A stretch of 35,149 bases of DNA from Flavobacteriaceae bacterium UBA2540. GTDB lineage: Bacteria > Bacteroidota > Bacteroidia > Flavobacteriales > Flavobacteriaceae. Below, one piece after another: positions 25,091 to 33,758 of the stretch. The first letter of the stretch is position 1; each line of letters opens with the position of its first letter. The DNA is taken from assembly GCA_002340765.1 (NCBI GenBank), contig DDMS01000052.1:24082-59230 (forward strand). Direction: 5' to 3'. A program made the position numbers and the translations under genes. The notes under the pieces are model-generated. The model saw nothing but the letters and a program-made list of their open reading frames with translations, did not search any database and was not told the origin of the DNA.

Positions 25091-25621
25091 ATGAATCTAG
25101 TACAACCTTTAAATTTTAAAAAGTGGATTGACGAACACCGTCATTTGTTAAAACCTCCTGTTGGAAACAAACAAGTATGGGAAAATGGGGAATATATTGT
25201 CATGGTTGTTGGTGGTCCAAATAATCGAAAAGACTATCATTATAATGAAACTCCTGAGTTTTTTTATCAAGTTGAAGGAGACATGATTTTGAAAATTATT
25301 GATGGAAATGGAACTATGATTGATGTTGAAATTAATGAAGGTGACATTTATTTATTGCCAGCAAAAGTGCCGCATTCACCTCAAAGAAAAGCAAATACTG
25401 TTGGTTTGGTGATTGAATATCCTCGTTCTGAAAATATGTTAGATGCCCTAGAATGGTATTGTCAAAACTGTGGAAATCAGCTGTGTAGAGAAACTTTTGC
25501 ACTCAATAATATAGAAACAGATATGCCAATTATTTTTGATAATTATTATTCAGATGTTGAAAAATGTACGTGTTCCAATTGCGGAACATTTATGGAAGCA
25601 CCTAATAAAATTCCATCCTAA
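25091..25621 (+). CDS. nbaC: 3-hydroxyanthranilate 3,4-dioxygenase
   Basis: Fe(II) cupin dioxygenase (176 aa) that opens the ring of 3-hydroxyanthranilate to 2-amino-3-carboxymuconate semialdehyde. Iron ligands His50, Glu56 and His95 and substrate contacts Arg46, Arg99 and Glu109 can be lined up with the well-studied bacterial enzyme (NNRKDYHYNETPEFFYQVEG; AKVPHSPQRK; VIEYPR). The C-terminal rubredoxin-like metal site of bacterial members is present: Cys124/Cys127 (YCQNCG) and Cys161/Cys164 (CSNCG). Sixth gene of the operon. Its last codons and stop (from about 25611) lie in the left arm of repeat element 4, so the end IPS is probably repeat-derived. The symbol haaO is also used. Confidence 0.95.
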   Translation: MNLVQPLNFKKWIDEHRHLLKPPVGNKQVWENGEYIVMVVGGPNNRKDYHYNETPEFFYQVEGDMILKIIDGNGTMIDVEINEGDIYLLPAKVPHSPQRKANTVGLVIEYPRSENMLDALEWYCQNCGNQLCRETFALNNIETDMPIIFDNYYSDVEKCTCSNCGTFMEAPNKIPS

Positions 25622-25740
25622 CCTTCTAAAAGGGAAGAAACCCATTATAAAAAAATCAATCTAAAAATAAAATGAATTAGTTTATGTCAATTTCATTAGA
25701 TACTAAAAGTGTTACCCCCTTTGGGGGAAAGGGGGTTCGA
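25611..25740. repeat. Composite inverted-repeat element 4 (dioxygenase/ACMSD junction)
   Basis: Left arm about 25611-25645: ATCCTAACCTTCTAAAAGGG with stem CTTCT/GGAAG (25623-25627, 25633-25637, one G-T pair); its reverse complement resembles the element-2 right arm (GGGAAG...AGGATGG). Right arm 25711-25740: perfect stem CCCCC/GGGGG (25715-25719, 25723-25727), then AAAGGGGGTTCG. The 130-bp unit contains the dioxygenase stop, the gap and the first 19 codons of ACMSD. It is the most diverged of the four. Confidence 0.6.
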
Positions 25741-26817
25741 AAACTTCGTATAAACAGCCATTCACATTTGCTGCCCTATCCTGAGGAAATTCCTCAGTTT
25801 ATGAAAGAAAAAGAAATTTTTTGGGTAGATGATGAATGTAAACACATGTTTCAAAAAGGTTGGAAAAGACCTGTTACTGATTCAAGTTTTTTTCTTGATG
25901 AAAAGCTAAAGTGGATGGAACGCAACAAAATAGATCATGCAGTGGTGTTGAATTTATCACAATTGTATGGCAATGGTTTGCGATTGGAAGAGATGAAAAA
26001 AGCGCTTCGTTTTCAGAATGATTTTAATGCGAAAGTGCAAAAAAATCATCCAAATAAATTTACGTGTGGATTTGTAGTGCATCCAGGATTTATTTATGGA
26101 GCTTTGGATGAAATAAAACGTTGTGTAGAAGAATTAGAATTGAAAGTTTTATGTTTGTCAACCCATTTTATGGATTCTATTGGTCAATGGCGAAGTATTT
26201 TTGACGAAGAAAATGACCGAATTTTTGAATTGGCAGACCACTACAAATTAGCCATCGAAATTCATCCTTATGATGGTGACAAAATGATCAAACTAGAAAA
26301 TTCAAATTGGCGTTTTCACCTGATTTGGATGTTGGCGCAATGTGGAGATGCCTACCATTTTTATACTTTGAATGGTATGCAAGAGCGTTATCCAAATATC
26401 AGAACTTGTTTTGCACATGGAGGACAATTGGCGCAAATGAATTTGGGAAGACGCATTCAAGGATTTGATGGTAGACCTGATTTGTTCAAAGGAAAACACC
26501 ATCCAAGAAAAGCAGTTGGTCATCCAAATATTTTCTTTGACACCTTGGTTCATGATACAGATTCTTTGAATTTGATGTTTAAAAGACAAGGAACCAAGCA
26601 AGTTTTGATGGGTTTAGATGATCCTTATCCTTTAGGAGAAATGGAAAGTGATGCACAATCTTCGTATCCAGGAAAAATTTTGGATTTAGCAATTGAGAAA
26701 AAAATTATTTCTGAAACCGAAAAAGAGGAAATTTGGGAAGACAATGTGTTGCAATGGTTGTTTGGAAATGATGAAAAAGCAAAACAAAATTTGATTCAAA
26801 AGATTTTAAAAGGATAA
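25684..26817 (+). CDS. nbaD: 2-amino-3-carboxymuconate-6-semialdehyde decarboxylase (ACMSD)
   Basis: Zinc-dependent decarboxylase of the amidohydrolase-2 family (377 aa) that turns ACMS into 2-aminomuconate semialdehyde, steering flux from quinolinate to oxidation. Metal and active-site residues: His26 and His28 (NSHSHLLP), His in IEIHPYDGD (about 200), CFAHGGQLAQM (about 241-251), and the aspartate in MGLDDPYPLGE (about 310-320). Somewhat longer than the Pseudomonas enzyme because of an insertion around residues 40-75 and a longer N-terminus. Residues 10-19 (VTPFGGKGVR) are translated from a repeat arm, directly before the strand that carries the His ligands. Last gene of the operon. Confidence 0.93.
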   Translation: MSISLDTKSVTPFGGKGVRKLRINSHSHLLPYPEEIPQFMKEKEIFWVDDECKHMFQKGWKRPVTDSSFFLDEKLKWMERNKIDHAVVLNLSQLYGNGLRLEEMKKALRFQNDFNAKVQKNHPNKFTCGFVVHPGFIYGALDEIKRCVEELELKVLCLSTHFMDSIGQWRSIFDEENDRIFELADHYKLAIEIHPYDGDKMIKLENSNWRFHLIWMLAQCGDAYHFYTLNGMQERYPNIRTCFAHGGQLAQMNLGRRIQGFDGRPDLFKGKHHPRKAVGHPNIFFDTLVHDTDSLNLMFKRQGTKQVLMGLDDPYPLGEMESDAQSSYPGKILDLAIEKKIISETEKEEIWEDNVLQWLFGNDEKAKQNLIQKILKG

Positions 26818-26820
26818 AAA

Positions 26821-26855
26821 AGTCGCGAAAATCATTTTTTCTGATGATTGCGACT
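26821..26855 (-). terminator. Hairpin between the kyn operon and the TPR gene
   Basis: AGTCGC (26821-26826) pairs with GCGACT (26850-26855), and inside it AATCAT (26830-26835) pairs with ATGATT (26844-26849), leaving a 3-nt bulge and 8-nt loop. On the minus strand a T-run follows directly, so it best serves as the terminator of the convergent TPR gene; for the kyn transcript it may still act as a stop or 3' stabiliser, with only a weak T-rich tail. Confidence 0.65.
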
Positions 26856-26866
26856 ACTACGTTATT

Positions 26867-27490
26867 TTATCCCTCACATTTTTTCAAAACATCTTCAGCT
26901 CTTTTTAATTGAAATCTTGGATAAAAAGGAATGTCATTTTTTTCTTCTTTTCCAATTTCAATGGCACGTTTTATTTCATCACAAAATGGTTTAGTAGATT
27001 GTCCGAAAAATTTTGCAGCTCCCATATTCCATTCTGCATTTCCTAAAATTACTCTTGGATTTTTTGGGGCAATTTGCAATGCTTTTGCATACAATTGACT
27101 ATTTTTTCCAGACATGGTCATGCCATATCTTTGTCCGTCAAATGCTATATACGCTGTGTTAAGCAATGCTTGTGTGATGATAATTTCTGGATTATTTTCC
27201 GAAATGGAAGTTGCATCATCTAAAAGTTTTTGTGCTTTTGTCAACTTTGCGTTTAAAATTGTTTCGTCTTTGATTCCAAAACTTCCTAAAATTTCTATGT
27301 AAGCTGCATAAAATGGTGGCAACCAATTTTCTTTTTCAGCAGCAGCAATTCTCTCAAATAATTGTGATGCTTCTGTTAATTTTCCTTCATCCCAAAGGGC
27401 AAATGCTTGTTGCATTCCTTTTTCATAATTGCTTTGACTAGTTGCGTTTAGGGCAAAGAATAACCATATGAATAAAAATACTTTTTTCAT
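26867..27490 (-). CDS. Exported TPR-like protein, function unknown
   Basis: A 207 aa protein with a signal peptide (MKKVFLFIWLFFALNATSQS, cleavage near 19). The rest is alpha-helical with degenerate tetratricopeptide-like pairs: MQQAFALWDEGKLTEASQLF (26-45), AKLTKAQKLLDDATSISENN (82-101), QLYAKALQIAPKNPRVILGN (133-152). Such proteins are common hypothetical genes in Flavobacteriia. It lies upstream of nothing on its strand but the terminator hairpin, and 41 nt after the DUF2141 gene; the two may be cotranscribed with DUF2141 first. Confidence 0.7.
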   Translation of the reverse strand: MKKVFLFIWLFFALNATSQSNYEKGMQQAFALWDEGKLTEASQLFERIAAAEKENWLPPFYAAYIEILGSFGIKDETILNAKLTKAQKLLDDATSISENNPEIIITQALLNTAYIAFDGQRYGMTMSGKNSQLYAKALQIAPKNPRVILGNAEWNMGAAKFFGQSTKPFCDEIKRAIEIGKEEKNDIPFYPRFQLKRAEDVLKKCEG

Positions 27491-27531
27491 AATAAATTGA
27501 TATTAAGTTGTTTGTGAGTTTTTGAAGAAAT

Positions 27532-27963
27532 TTAATTGACTTTAATTTGTATAGTTTTATTGCTGTCTATTAAGAATTTTGCATCTTCAAATTTTGGTGG
27601 ACCCATAAATCCAGTTGCGTTATTTGAAAATCCGTAAGGTTCTTTTGGGATGCCAAAAATTTTGGTATCCATTTTATTATTGTCATTTTCATCATGGAAA
27701 AAAGAAACAGCATATTCTCCTTTTTTCAACCCTTTAAATTGTGCTATTGCCTTTTTATTCTCAATAACAACTTTTATTTTTAATGATTTTTCAGTGTCTT
27801 TTAAAAAATTTTCTTTTTTATTATATACTGCAATAAAAACTTTTCCAGTGGTTTTTTTCATTCCAGTAACTTCGATTGTCAAATCAAACGTTTCTTCTTC
27901 TTGGGCTTTTGTTGTTAAAATTCCGAAGCAAATAAATGCAATAATTAATAGGTTTTTTTTCAT
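27532..27963 (-). CDS. DUF2141 domain protein, exported
   Basis: A 143 aa protein with a signal peptide (about 1-20, ending TTKAQ) and a DUF2141 domain: LTIEVTGMKKTTGKVFIAVY (28-47), KGLKKGEYAVSFFHDENDNN (78-97) with the acidic DENDNNKMD that looks like a calcium-type loop, and GIPKEPYGFSNNA. Function is not known for the family. In many Bacteroidota it sits beside TonB-dependent receptors; here the broken receptor gene lies 97 nt upstream on the same strand, suggesting a former receptor-DUF2141-TPR transcription unit. Confidence 0.82.
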   Translation of the reverse strand: MKKNLLIIAFICFGILTTKAQEEETFDLTIEVTGMKKTTGKVFIAVYNKKENFLKDTEKSLKIKVVIENKKAIAQFKGLKKGEYAVSFFHDENDNNKMDTKIFGIPKEPYGFSNNATGFMGPPKFEDAKFLIDSNKTIQIKVN

Positions 27964-28060
27964 GATGTTTTTGTTTTATAGGTCAAATATCTGTTGTTTA
28001 TTTTTAAAATATTCAATAATAATACCGAATTGTAATTTATCATTACCGAGTTGTAAAATA

Positions 28061-30214
28061 CTACAAATTATTCAATTGATTTGATTTTTTATCATCACTT
28101 ATTGTCCAAAAGAATCCTACAAAAAAGAAACTATCAGCATTTGGAATGATGGCTTGTCTGTCATAAAATCCGTTTGAATCTGGGGTGTTTTTATAATTAT
28201 ATCCAAATATATTTCTGGTTCCTAAAGCATTGTTGACAGAGAAATACAGAATTTTTTGCTGATCAATCAAATACGCCCAATTCAAACTCAATGAATTGTA
28301 ATTTTTGGTTTCATTGTTTAAAAATCCTGTTTCATTTGGGTTTGTATAGCTTCTTCCTGAGGCAAAACTATAGGTGAATCCAATTTGACTTTTTAAATTT
28401 TCAATCCAATGTTTTGCCACAATCGAAAAATTATGTTTTGATGCAAAATTGGGTCTTGCAGCCATAGGATAATTTCGGTAATCTCTTTCTGTATCCAAAA
28501 ACGAATAAGAAATCCAATAATTTGTGTTTTTGATTTTCTGATTTTGTCTCCAAAAAACATCAATTCCTTTTGCAAATCCAACACCATCATTATTGAAATC
28601 TGAATTGAAATTTGGCATTTCAGTATCAAACTTTACTAAATTCCTATAATCTTTGAAATACGCTTCAATTCTGAAAATTTCATTTTGTTGTGAATATTGA
28701 AAATTAGCAATCAAATGTGAGGTATTTTCTGATGAAAATTCTTGATTAAATTTCAAATACTCATTTTTTGGTTGTTGGTAAAACTGACCATAAGCAAGCG
28801 AAAACTGCGAATTTTTTCCTGATTTATAAGAAATTGACGCTCTTGGAGACAACGTAAATTCATTTAATAAATGGGAGTTTTCTGCTCTAATTCCAATTTT
28901 TGCTGCCAAGTTTTTCGAGAAAAAAACATCTGTTTCAATAAAGGTTGCCAATAATTGATTGTTAAATCCGTAGTCAAACTTTTGATTGTTTATGGAGGTG
29001 TAATTTTCATCAAAATTGGTGATAAAATATTCTGAACCCAGTGTAAATTTGAAACGATTCGTGATTTGTTTTCTCAATTTCAATTTAAAATGCATGGAGT
29101 TTTCATTATTTTCCACCAAATCATCTATAATTTTCAACGTTGAATTGTCATTGGTAAAACTCAATCCAGTTTCAATTTTCCAATTATTTCCTAAATTATT
29201 TTTGTAAGAACTATTCAAATAAAAATTACGATTTTGAAGTCCGAAGCGAAAACCATCCACAAAATTGATGTCTTCCTGAATCACATCAAAGTCAGAATAG
29301 CTGAATGCGCCATAAATTTTCAACATAGAATCGTCTTGAAATGTATGCCTATAAATGAGTTCTCCACTGCCAGATTGAAAAGGTTTTGACCACGAATTTC
29401 TATCAGGAAACGCCGCTAAATAAGGAGCTAAGTTTACATACGAAGTATTGATACTTAATGAATTTTTACCCCAAATCTGCGTGTTTCCAACTCCCAAACC
29501 TACTGTCATGAAGGACACTTCTGTTTTTTCTTGATCTGGTTCATCAATCGTGTTTAAAAGCAACACACTTGAAAGCGCCTGACCATATTCTGCGGAATAA
29601 CCGCCTGTAGAAAAAGTGATTCCTTTGAACAAAAAAGGAGAATATCTTCCTCGTGTTGGAATATTATTGGCTGTTGGCGTGTATGGAGTGAACACTCGAA
29701 TTCCGTCAATAAATATTTGCGTTTCTTCAGCTTCTCCACCTCTTACAAACAATCGTTCATCTTCGGCAACTGCTGAGGTTCCTGGCAATGTTTGCAACGC
29801 ACCCAAAAAATCGCCTGCAGCACTGGCTGTAGTTACAATATCTAAAGGTTTCAAAACCGTTACTTTTGCTTTTTCATTGGCTTCAAAAGTACCTGCGTTG
29901 ATGACTAAAGCATCAAAAGAATTGTTATCATCTTTTAATTTTATGATTACATTTTGAGTGATGAAACTTTGGTAGTTCTGATAAACGTTTCATAAGAGAA
30001 GCATGAATCCTTTTCGATTGAAACCTTTTTTGCGATGTTTAAAGCGAAAATTTTTCTTCATCATTTTTAGTAGTGCCATCATACGTAACATCCAAATAAA
30101 TGTTTGCGCCTAAAATAGGATTGTTTTTGGAGTCAGTTACGATTCCGTTGATTGTGGTTTACGCAACAGTTGAAAATTGAAGAATAGCGAATAAAAAAAT
30201 AGAATATTTCTCAT
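28061..30214 (-). pseudogene. TonB-dependent receptor, disrupted in the N-terminal region
   Basis: The last 640 codons (28061-29980) are open and encode a TonB-dependent receptor: plug residues PGTSAVAEDERLFVRGGEAE and IFIDGIRVFTPYTP, then a beta-barrel ending in FFWTISDD. There is no ATG in frame at its upstream end. Reading further gives pieces of a signal peptide and carboxypeptidase-regulatory-like domain (TTINGIVTDSKNNPILGANI), but in different frames. Lesions seen: a 7-base A-run (30193-30199) that needs one more base to restore the leader, a stop at 30159-30161 where CAA (Gln) would be expected after the leader, a stop and frame change at 30039-30041, and a one-base loss near 29981-29983. 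The intact form would be about 717 aa. Substrate unknown. Confidence 0.8.
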
Positions 30215-30334
30215 CAGCGGTTGTTTTTGATGATCCAATTTGGGAAACTTCCTTTTTTAAAAATAATAGGACTTAATGAACTGTGAAATTTTGGGGATGA
30301 AATAAATATTTTAATATTTTTAAATTCTTGTAAA

Positions 30335-32416
30335 TTATTCCATAACACTATCAATCAAAATCGTCAATAAATCAATAGCAGTTTGTGCAATTTTGGTGCC
30401 AGGTCCAAAAACACCAACGGCACCAGCATTAAAAAGAAATTGATAATCTTGCACAGGAATGACACCACCCACAATTACCATGATATCTTCTCTTCCGTAT
30501 TTTTTTAGTTCCTCAATGACTTGTGGAATCAAAGTTTTGTGACCAGCAGCCAAAGAAGAAATGCCCAAAATATGCACATCGTTTTCAACAGCTTGTTTGG
30601 TGGCTTCTTGTGGAGTCTGAAAAAGAGGTCCAATATCCACATCAAAACCTAAATCGGCATAACCAGTTGCTACAACTTTTGCACCCCTGTCATGACCATC
30701 TTGTCCTAGTTTTGCAATCATAATTCGAGGACGTCTTCCCTCTAATTCAGCAAATTTATTTGCCAATTCTGCTGCTTTTTTGAATAATGAATCGTCTTTA
30801 ATTTCTTTACTATACACGCCAGAAATGGTTTTATGAGTTGCTTTGTGTCTACCAAAAACAACTTCTAAAGCATCCGAAATTTCGCCTAAAGTTGCTCTAT
30901 TTCTGGCTGCTTTTACTGCCAAATCTAATAAATTTTCAGTTTCGTTTTTTGCAGCGGATGTTAAATTTGCCAAAGATTTTTTTACTTCCTCATTATTTCT
31001 AGTCGCTTTTATGTGTTGCAATCGTTCTATTTGCGATTTACGAACCGCTTCATTGTCAACTTCTAACGTATGAATTGGGTCTTCTTCTTTCAATCGGAAT
31101 TTGTTGACACCTACAATCACATCTTGACCACTATCTATTTTTGCTTGCTTTTTGGCAGCAGCTTCTTCAATTCGCATCTTAGGAATTCCTTTTTCGATGG
31201 CTTTGGTCATGCCCCCTAATTCTTCCACTTCGTTGATGAGTTCCCACGCTTTATTGGAAATTGTTTCTGTGATTTTTTCGAGATGATAGCTGCCTGCCCA
31301 AGGATCTACAGTTTTGGTGATTTGAGTCTCTTCTTGCAAATAAATTTGCGTGTTTCTGGCAATTCTTGCCGAAAAATCAGTAGGCAAAGCTATTGCTTCA
31401 TCCAAAGCATTGGTGTGCAAACTTTGTGTTCCTCCAAAAACAGCTGCCATTGCTTCAATAGTAGTTCTGGCAACGTTGTTGAAAGGATCTTGTTCGGTTA
31501 AACTCCAACCACTTGTTTGAGAATGTGTTCTTAAAGCCAGCGATTTTTCATCTTTTGGATGAAATTGCTTCACAATTTTTGCCCACAACATTCTAGCAGC
31601 CCGCATTTTTGCAATTTCTTGGAAATGATCCATGCCAATTCCCCAAAAAAATGACAATCTTGGCGCAAAAGTGTCAATATCCATGCCTGTTTCCAATCCT
31701 TTACGAATGTATTCTAATCCGTCTGCAAGTGTGTATGCCAATTCAATTTCAGGCGAGGCACCAGCTTCTTGCATATGATACCCTGAAATAGAAATCGAAT
31801 TGAATTTGGGCATATTTTTGCTAGTATAACTAAAAATATCCGCAATGATTTTCATAGAAGGAGTAGGTGGATAGATGTAGGTATTTCGCACCATAAATTC
31901 TTTCAAAATATCATTTTGGATGGTGCCTGAAAGTTGTTCAATGGCAACTCCTTGCTCTTCAGCAGCTACAATAAAAAATGCTAAAATGGGCAAAACAGCT
32001 CCATTCATGGTCATTGAAACTGACATTTTATCCAATGGGATTTGATCGAAAAGCAATTTCATATCTTCCACAGAATCAATGGCTACTCCTGCTTTTCCAA
32101 CATCACCTTGCACACGTTCGTGGTCAGAATCATAGCCTCTGTGTGTTGCCAAATCAAACGCAACAGACAACCCTTTTTGCCCTGCTTCTAAATTTCTTCT
32201 GTAAAAAGCATTGCTTTCTTCAGCGGTTGAAAAACCTGCATATTGTCTGATTGTCCAAGGTCTTTGAACAAACATGGTTGCATAAGGTCCTCTTAGATTG
32301 GGCGCAATTCCCGCTATAAAATCTTCATGTTGAAAAGCCCCTCCCAACCTCCCCAAAGGGTAGGAGTTCTGAGCAGAACCCGAAATTTTTATTTTTGAAA
32401 AATCTTTTCTATTCAT
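30335..32416 (-). CDS. mutB: Methylmalonyl-CoA mutase, large (catalytic) subunit
   Basis: Adenosylcobalamin enzyme (693 aa) that interconverts succinyl-CoA and methylmalonyl-CoA, linking propionate and branched-chain amino acid breakdown to the TCA cycle. The barrel domain shows RGPYATMFVQRPWTIRQYAG, STAEESNAFYRRNL and THRGYDSDHERV. The B12 domain has the lower-ligand motif DGHDRG with His575 and GGVIP. The start overlaps the end of mutA by 8 nt. Residues 15-28 (AQNSYPLGRLGGAF) do not fit the family and are encoded by a lone arm of the C-rich repeat (32334-32372), lying between the first strand and HEDFIAGIAP. No MeaB-type chaperone gene is nearby. Confidence 0.97.
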   Translation of the reverse strand: MNRKDFSKIKISGSAQNSYPLGRLGGAFQHEDFIAGIAPNLRGPYATMFVQRPWTIRQYAGFSTAEESNAFYRRNLEAGQKGLSVAFDLATHRGYDSDHERVQGDVGKAGVAIDSVEDMKLLFDQIPLDKMSVSMTMNGAVLPILAFFIVAAEEQGVAIEQLSGTIQNDILKEFMVRNTYIYPPTPSMKIIADIFSYTSKNMPKFNSISISGYHMQEAGASPEIELAYTLADGLEYIRKGLETGMDIDTFAPRLSFFWGIGMDHFQEIAKMRAARMLWAKIVKQFHPKDEKSLALRTHSQTSGWSLTEQDPFNNVARTTIEAMAAVFGGTQSLHTNALDEAIALPTDFSARIARNTQIYLQEETQITKTVDPWAGSYHLEKITETISNKAWELINEVEELGGMTKAIEKGIPKMRIEEAAAKKQAKIDSGQDVIVGVNKFRLKEEDPIHTLEVDNEAVRKSQIERLQHIKATRNNEEVKKSLANLTSAAKNETENLLDLAVKAARNRATLGEISDALEVVFGRHKATHKTISGVYSKEIKDDSLFKKAAELANKFAELEGRRPRIMIAKLGQDGHDRGAKVVATGYADLGFDVDIGPLFQTPQEATKQAVENDVHILGISSLAAGHKTLIPQVIEELKKYGREDIMVIVGGVIPVQDYQFLFNAGAVGVFGPGTKIAQTAIDLLTILIDSVME
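32334..32372. repeat. Single C-rich repeat arm inside mutB
   Basis: Related to the right arm of element 1: on the gene strand both read TTTGGGGAGG, then GGAGGGGCT after a short variable stretch. Stem CCTCCCC/GGGTAGG (32348-32354, 32358-32364) has one mismatch. The arm keeps the mutB frame open and no partner arm was found at the end of mutA. Confidence 0.65.
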
Positions 32417-33758
32417 TGTCTATTCTTTCTTTTTCAACAGTTTCTGAAAGTCTTTTTCTAGTAATTGGCGTCAACAAAGTTTTGATATTTCGATGTTTAG
32501 TAAAAGGATAAATTTCCAACTCATTTTTCATGCGGTCGTTCTTGTTTTGTTGCAAATTTGTGCCCACCAAAACATTTTTTTTGTTGGTGAAATCCGTCTC
32601 TTCTTTTTGTGCGCTTTCTTTGATTTTTTTCTGAATTACTCCTGATTTTAATTGGTCAAGAAATCCACCACCTTTTTCAATTTGCTTAAAAATAGCCAAT
32701 CCTTTTTCTGCCAATTGTGAAGTGATTGCATCAATATAATAACTTCCGTCAGCAACATTTTGTGCTTCTTGTAAATAACTTTCTTGTTGTAAAATCAACA
32801 ATTGATTTCTTGAAATACGTTCGCCAAATTCATTTGATTTGTGAAAAATAGCGTCATAAGAAACATTGGAAATCGTGTTTGAACCTCCTAAAATGGCACT
32901 CATACATTCAGAAGTTGTTCGCAATATGTTGACATTATAATCGTAAATCGTTTTGTTGCGCAAACTTGGTTGTGTAAAAATATGAACATTCGAATTTTCA
33001 ATTCCGTATTCATTGAGTAGGGTTTCCCATAAAATTCTGAAAGCCCTTAACTTTGCAATTTCAAAGAAATAATTACCTCCCACTGCAAATGAAAAATGAA
33101 TATTGTTAGCAATTTCTTTTCCAAAATCCAATAAATATTCATTTGCATGTGCTAAAGAATATCCTAACTGTTGCGAAATGGTGGCACCTGCATTTTGATA
33201 CAAATCCAATGAAATTGAGATTGTATTTTTACAAGAATTTGAAATGTTTTTGAGTCTTTTATGGTCTTCATTCATATTGAAAAACCAATTGCCATTTTCG
33301 GCTAAATTTCCAATAATGTCTGTTTGGAAAAATACATTTTCTGAATTACAGAAATTTGACAATTCAACCTGAAAAGTATCCTCTAAAAAAGAAAACTGAA
33401 AATAAATTAGGATTGATTTTATATTAATATTTGCAAATACTTTTTGAAAATCAAAAGGTTTATTTGCTTTAAAATGAATGGCTGTTGCTCCTCTTTTTAG
33501 AGCATCTTTTGTCAAGAAATTTGCTGTTTTTTCGTCATCGATAAAAACATTTTGGCAGATATTAAATCCTTTTTTAGGAAGATTTATAGGGATGTTTTTA
33601 CAATCTTCTTTGGTGTAAAATGGTTTGACAGTAATGCCTTCATCCGTTCTCCAAAGTAAGTTTTCATTATAATCTGCACCTTTTAACTCTACCTGAATTT
33701 TTTGCTTCCAAGCAGCAGCTGAAACTAGCGGAAATTCGTCAAATAAAAAATGGCTCAT
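32409..33758 (-). CDS. mutA: Methylmalonyl-CoA mutase, small subunit
   Basis: Non-catalytic partner of the mutase (449 aa). It keeps the barrel-like homology to the large subunit (SAAAWKQKIQVELKGADYNE at 14-33, then GTNLQQNKNDRM at the end), with the family phrase ILRTTSECMSAILGGSNTIS near 284-303. It ends where the large subunit has its cobalamin domain, so it lacks a B12-binding part; it is shorter than the roughly 620-640 aa small subunits of some other bacteria. It overlaps divIC by 4 nt (ATGA) and mutB by 8 nt, a sign of translational coupling and fixed stoichiometry. Confidence 0.92.
   Translation of the reverse strand: MSHFLFDEFPLVSAAAWKQKIQVELKGADYNENLLWRTDEGITVKPFYTKEDCKNIPINLPKKGFNICQNVFIDDEKTANFLTKDALKRGATAIHFKANKPFDFQKVFANINIKSILIYFQFSFLEDTFQVELSNFCNSENVFFQTDIIGNLAENGNWFFNMNEDHKRLKNISNSCKNTISISLDLYQNAGATISQQLGYSLAHANEYLLDFGKEIANNIHFSFAVGGNYFFEIAKLRAFRILWETLLNEYGIENSNVHIFTQPSLRNKTIYDYNVNILRTTSECMSAILGGSNTISNVSYDAIFHKSNEFGERISRNQLLILQQESYLQEAQNVADGSYYIDAITSQLAEKGLAIFKQIEKGGGFLDQLKSGVIQKKIKESAQKEETDFTNKKNVLVGTNLQQNKNDRMKNELEIYPFTKHRNIKTLLTPITRKRLSETVEKERIDNE

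Noticed and set aside
20485..25740. CRISPR array as explanation for the recurring C-rich repeats
   Set aside because: The copies are diverged, in both orientations, kilobases apart and placed at gene ends; there are no regular spacers or cas genes.
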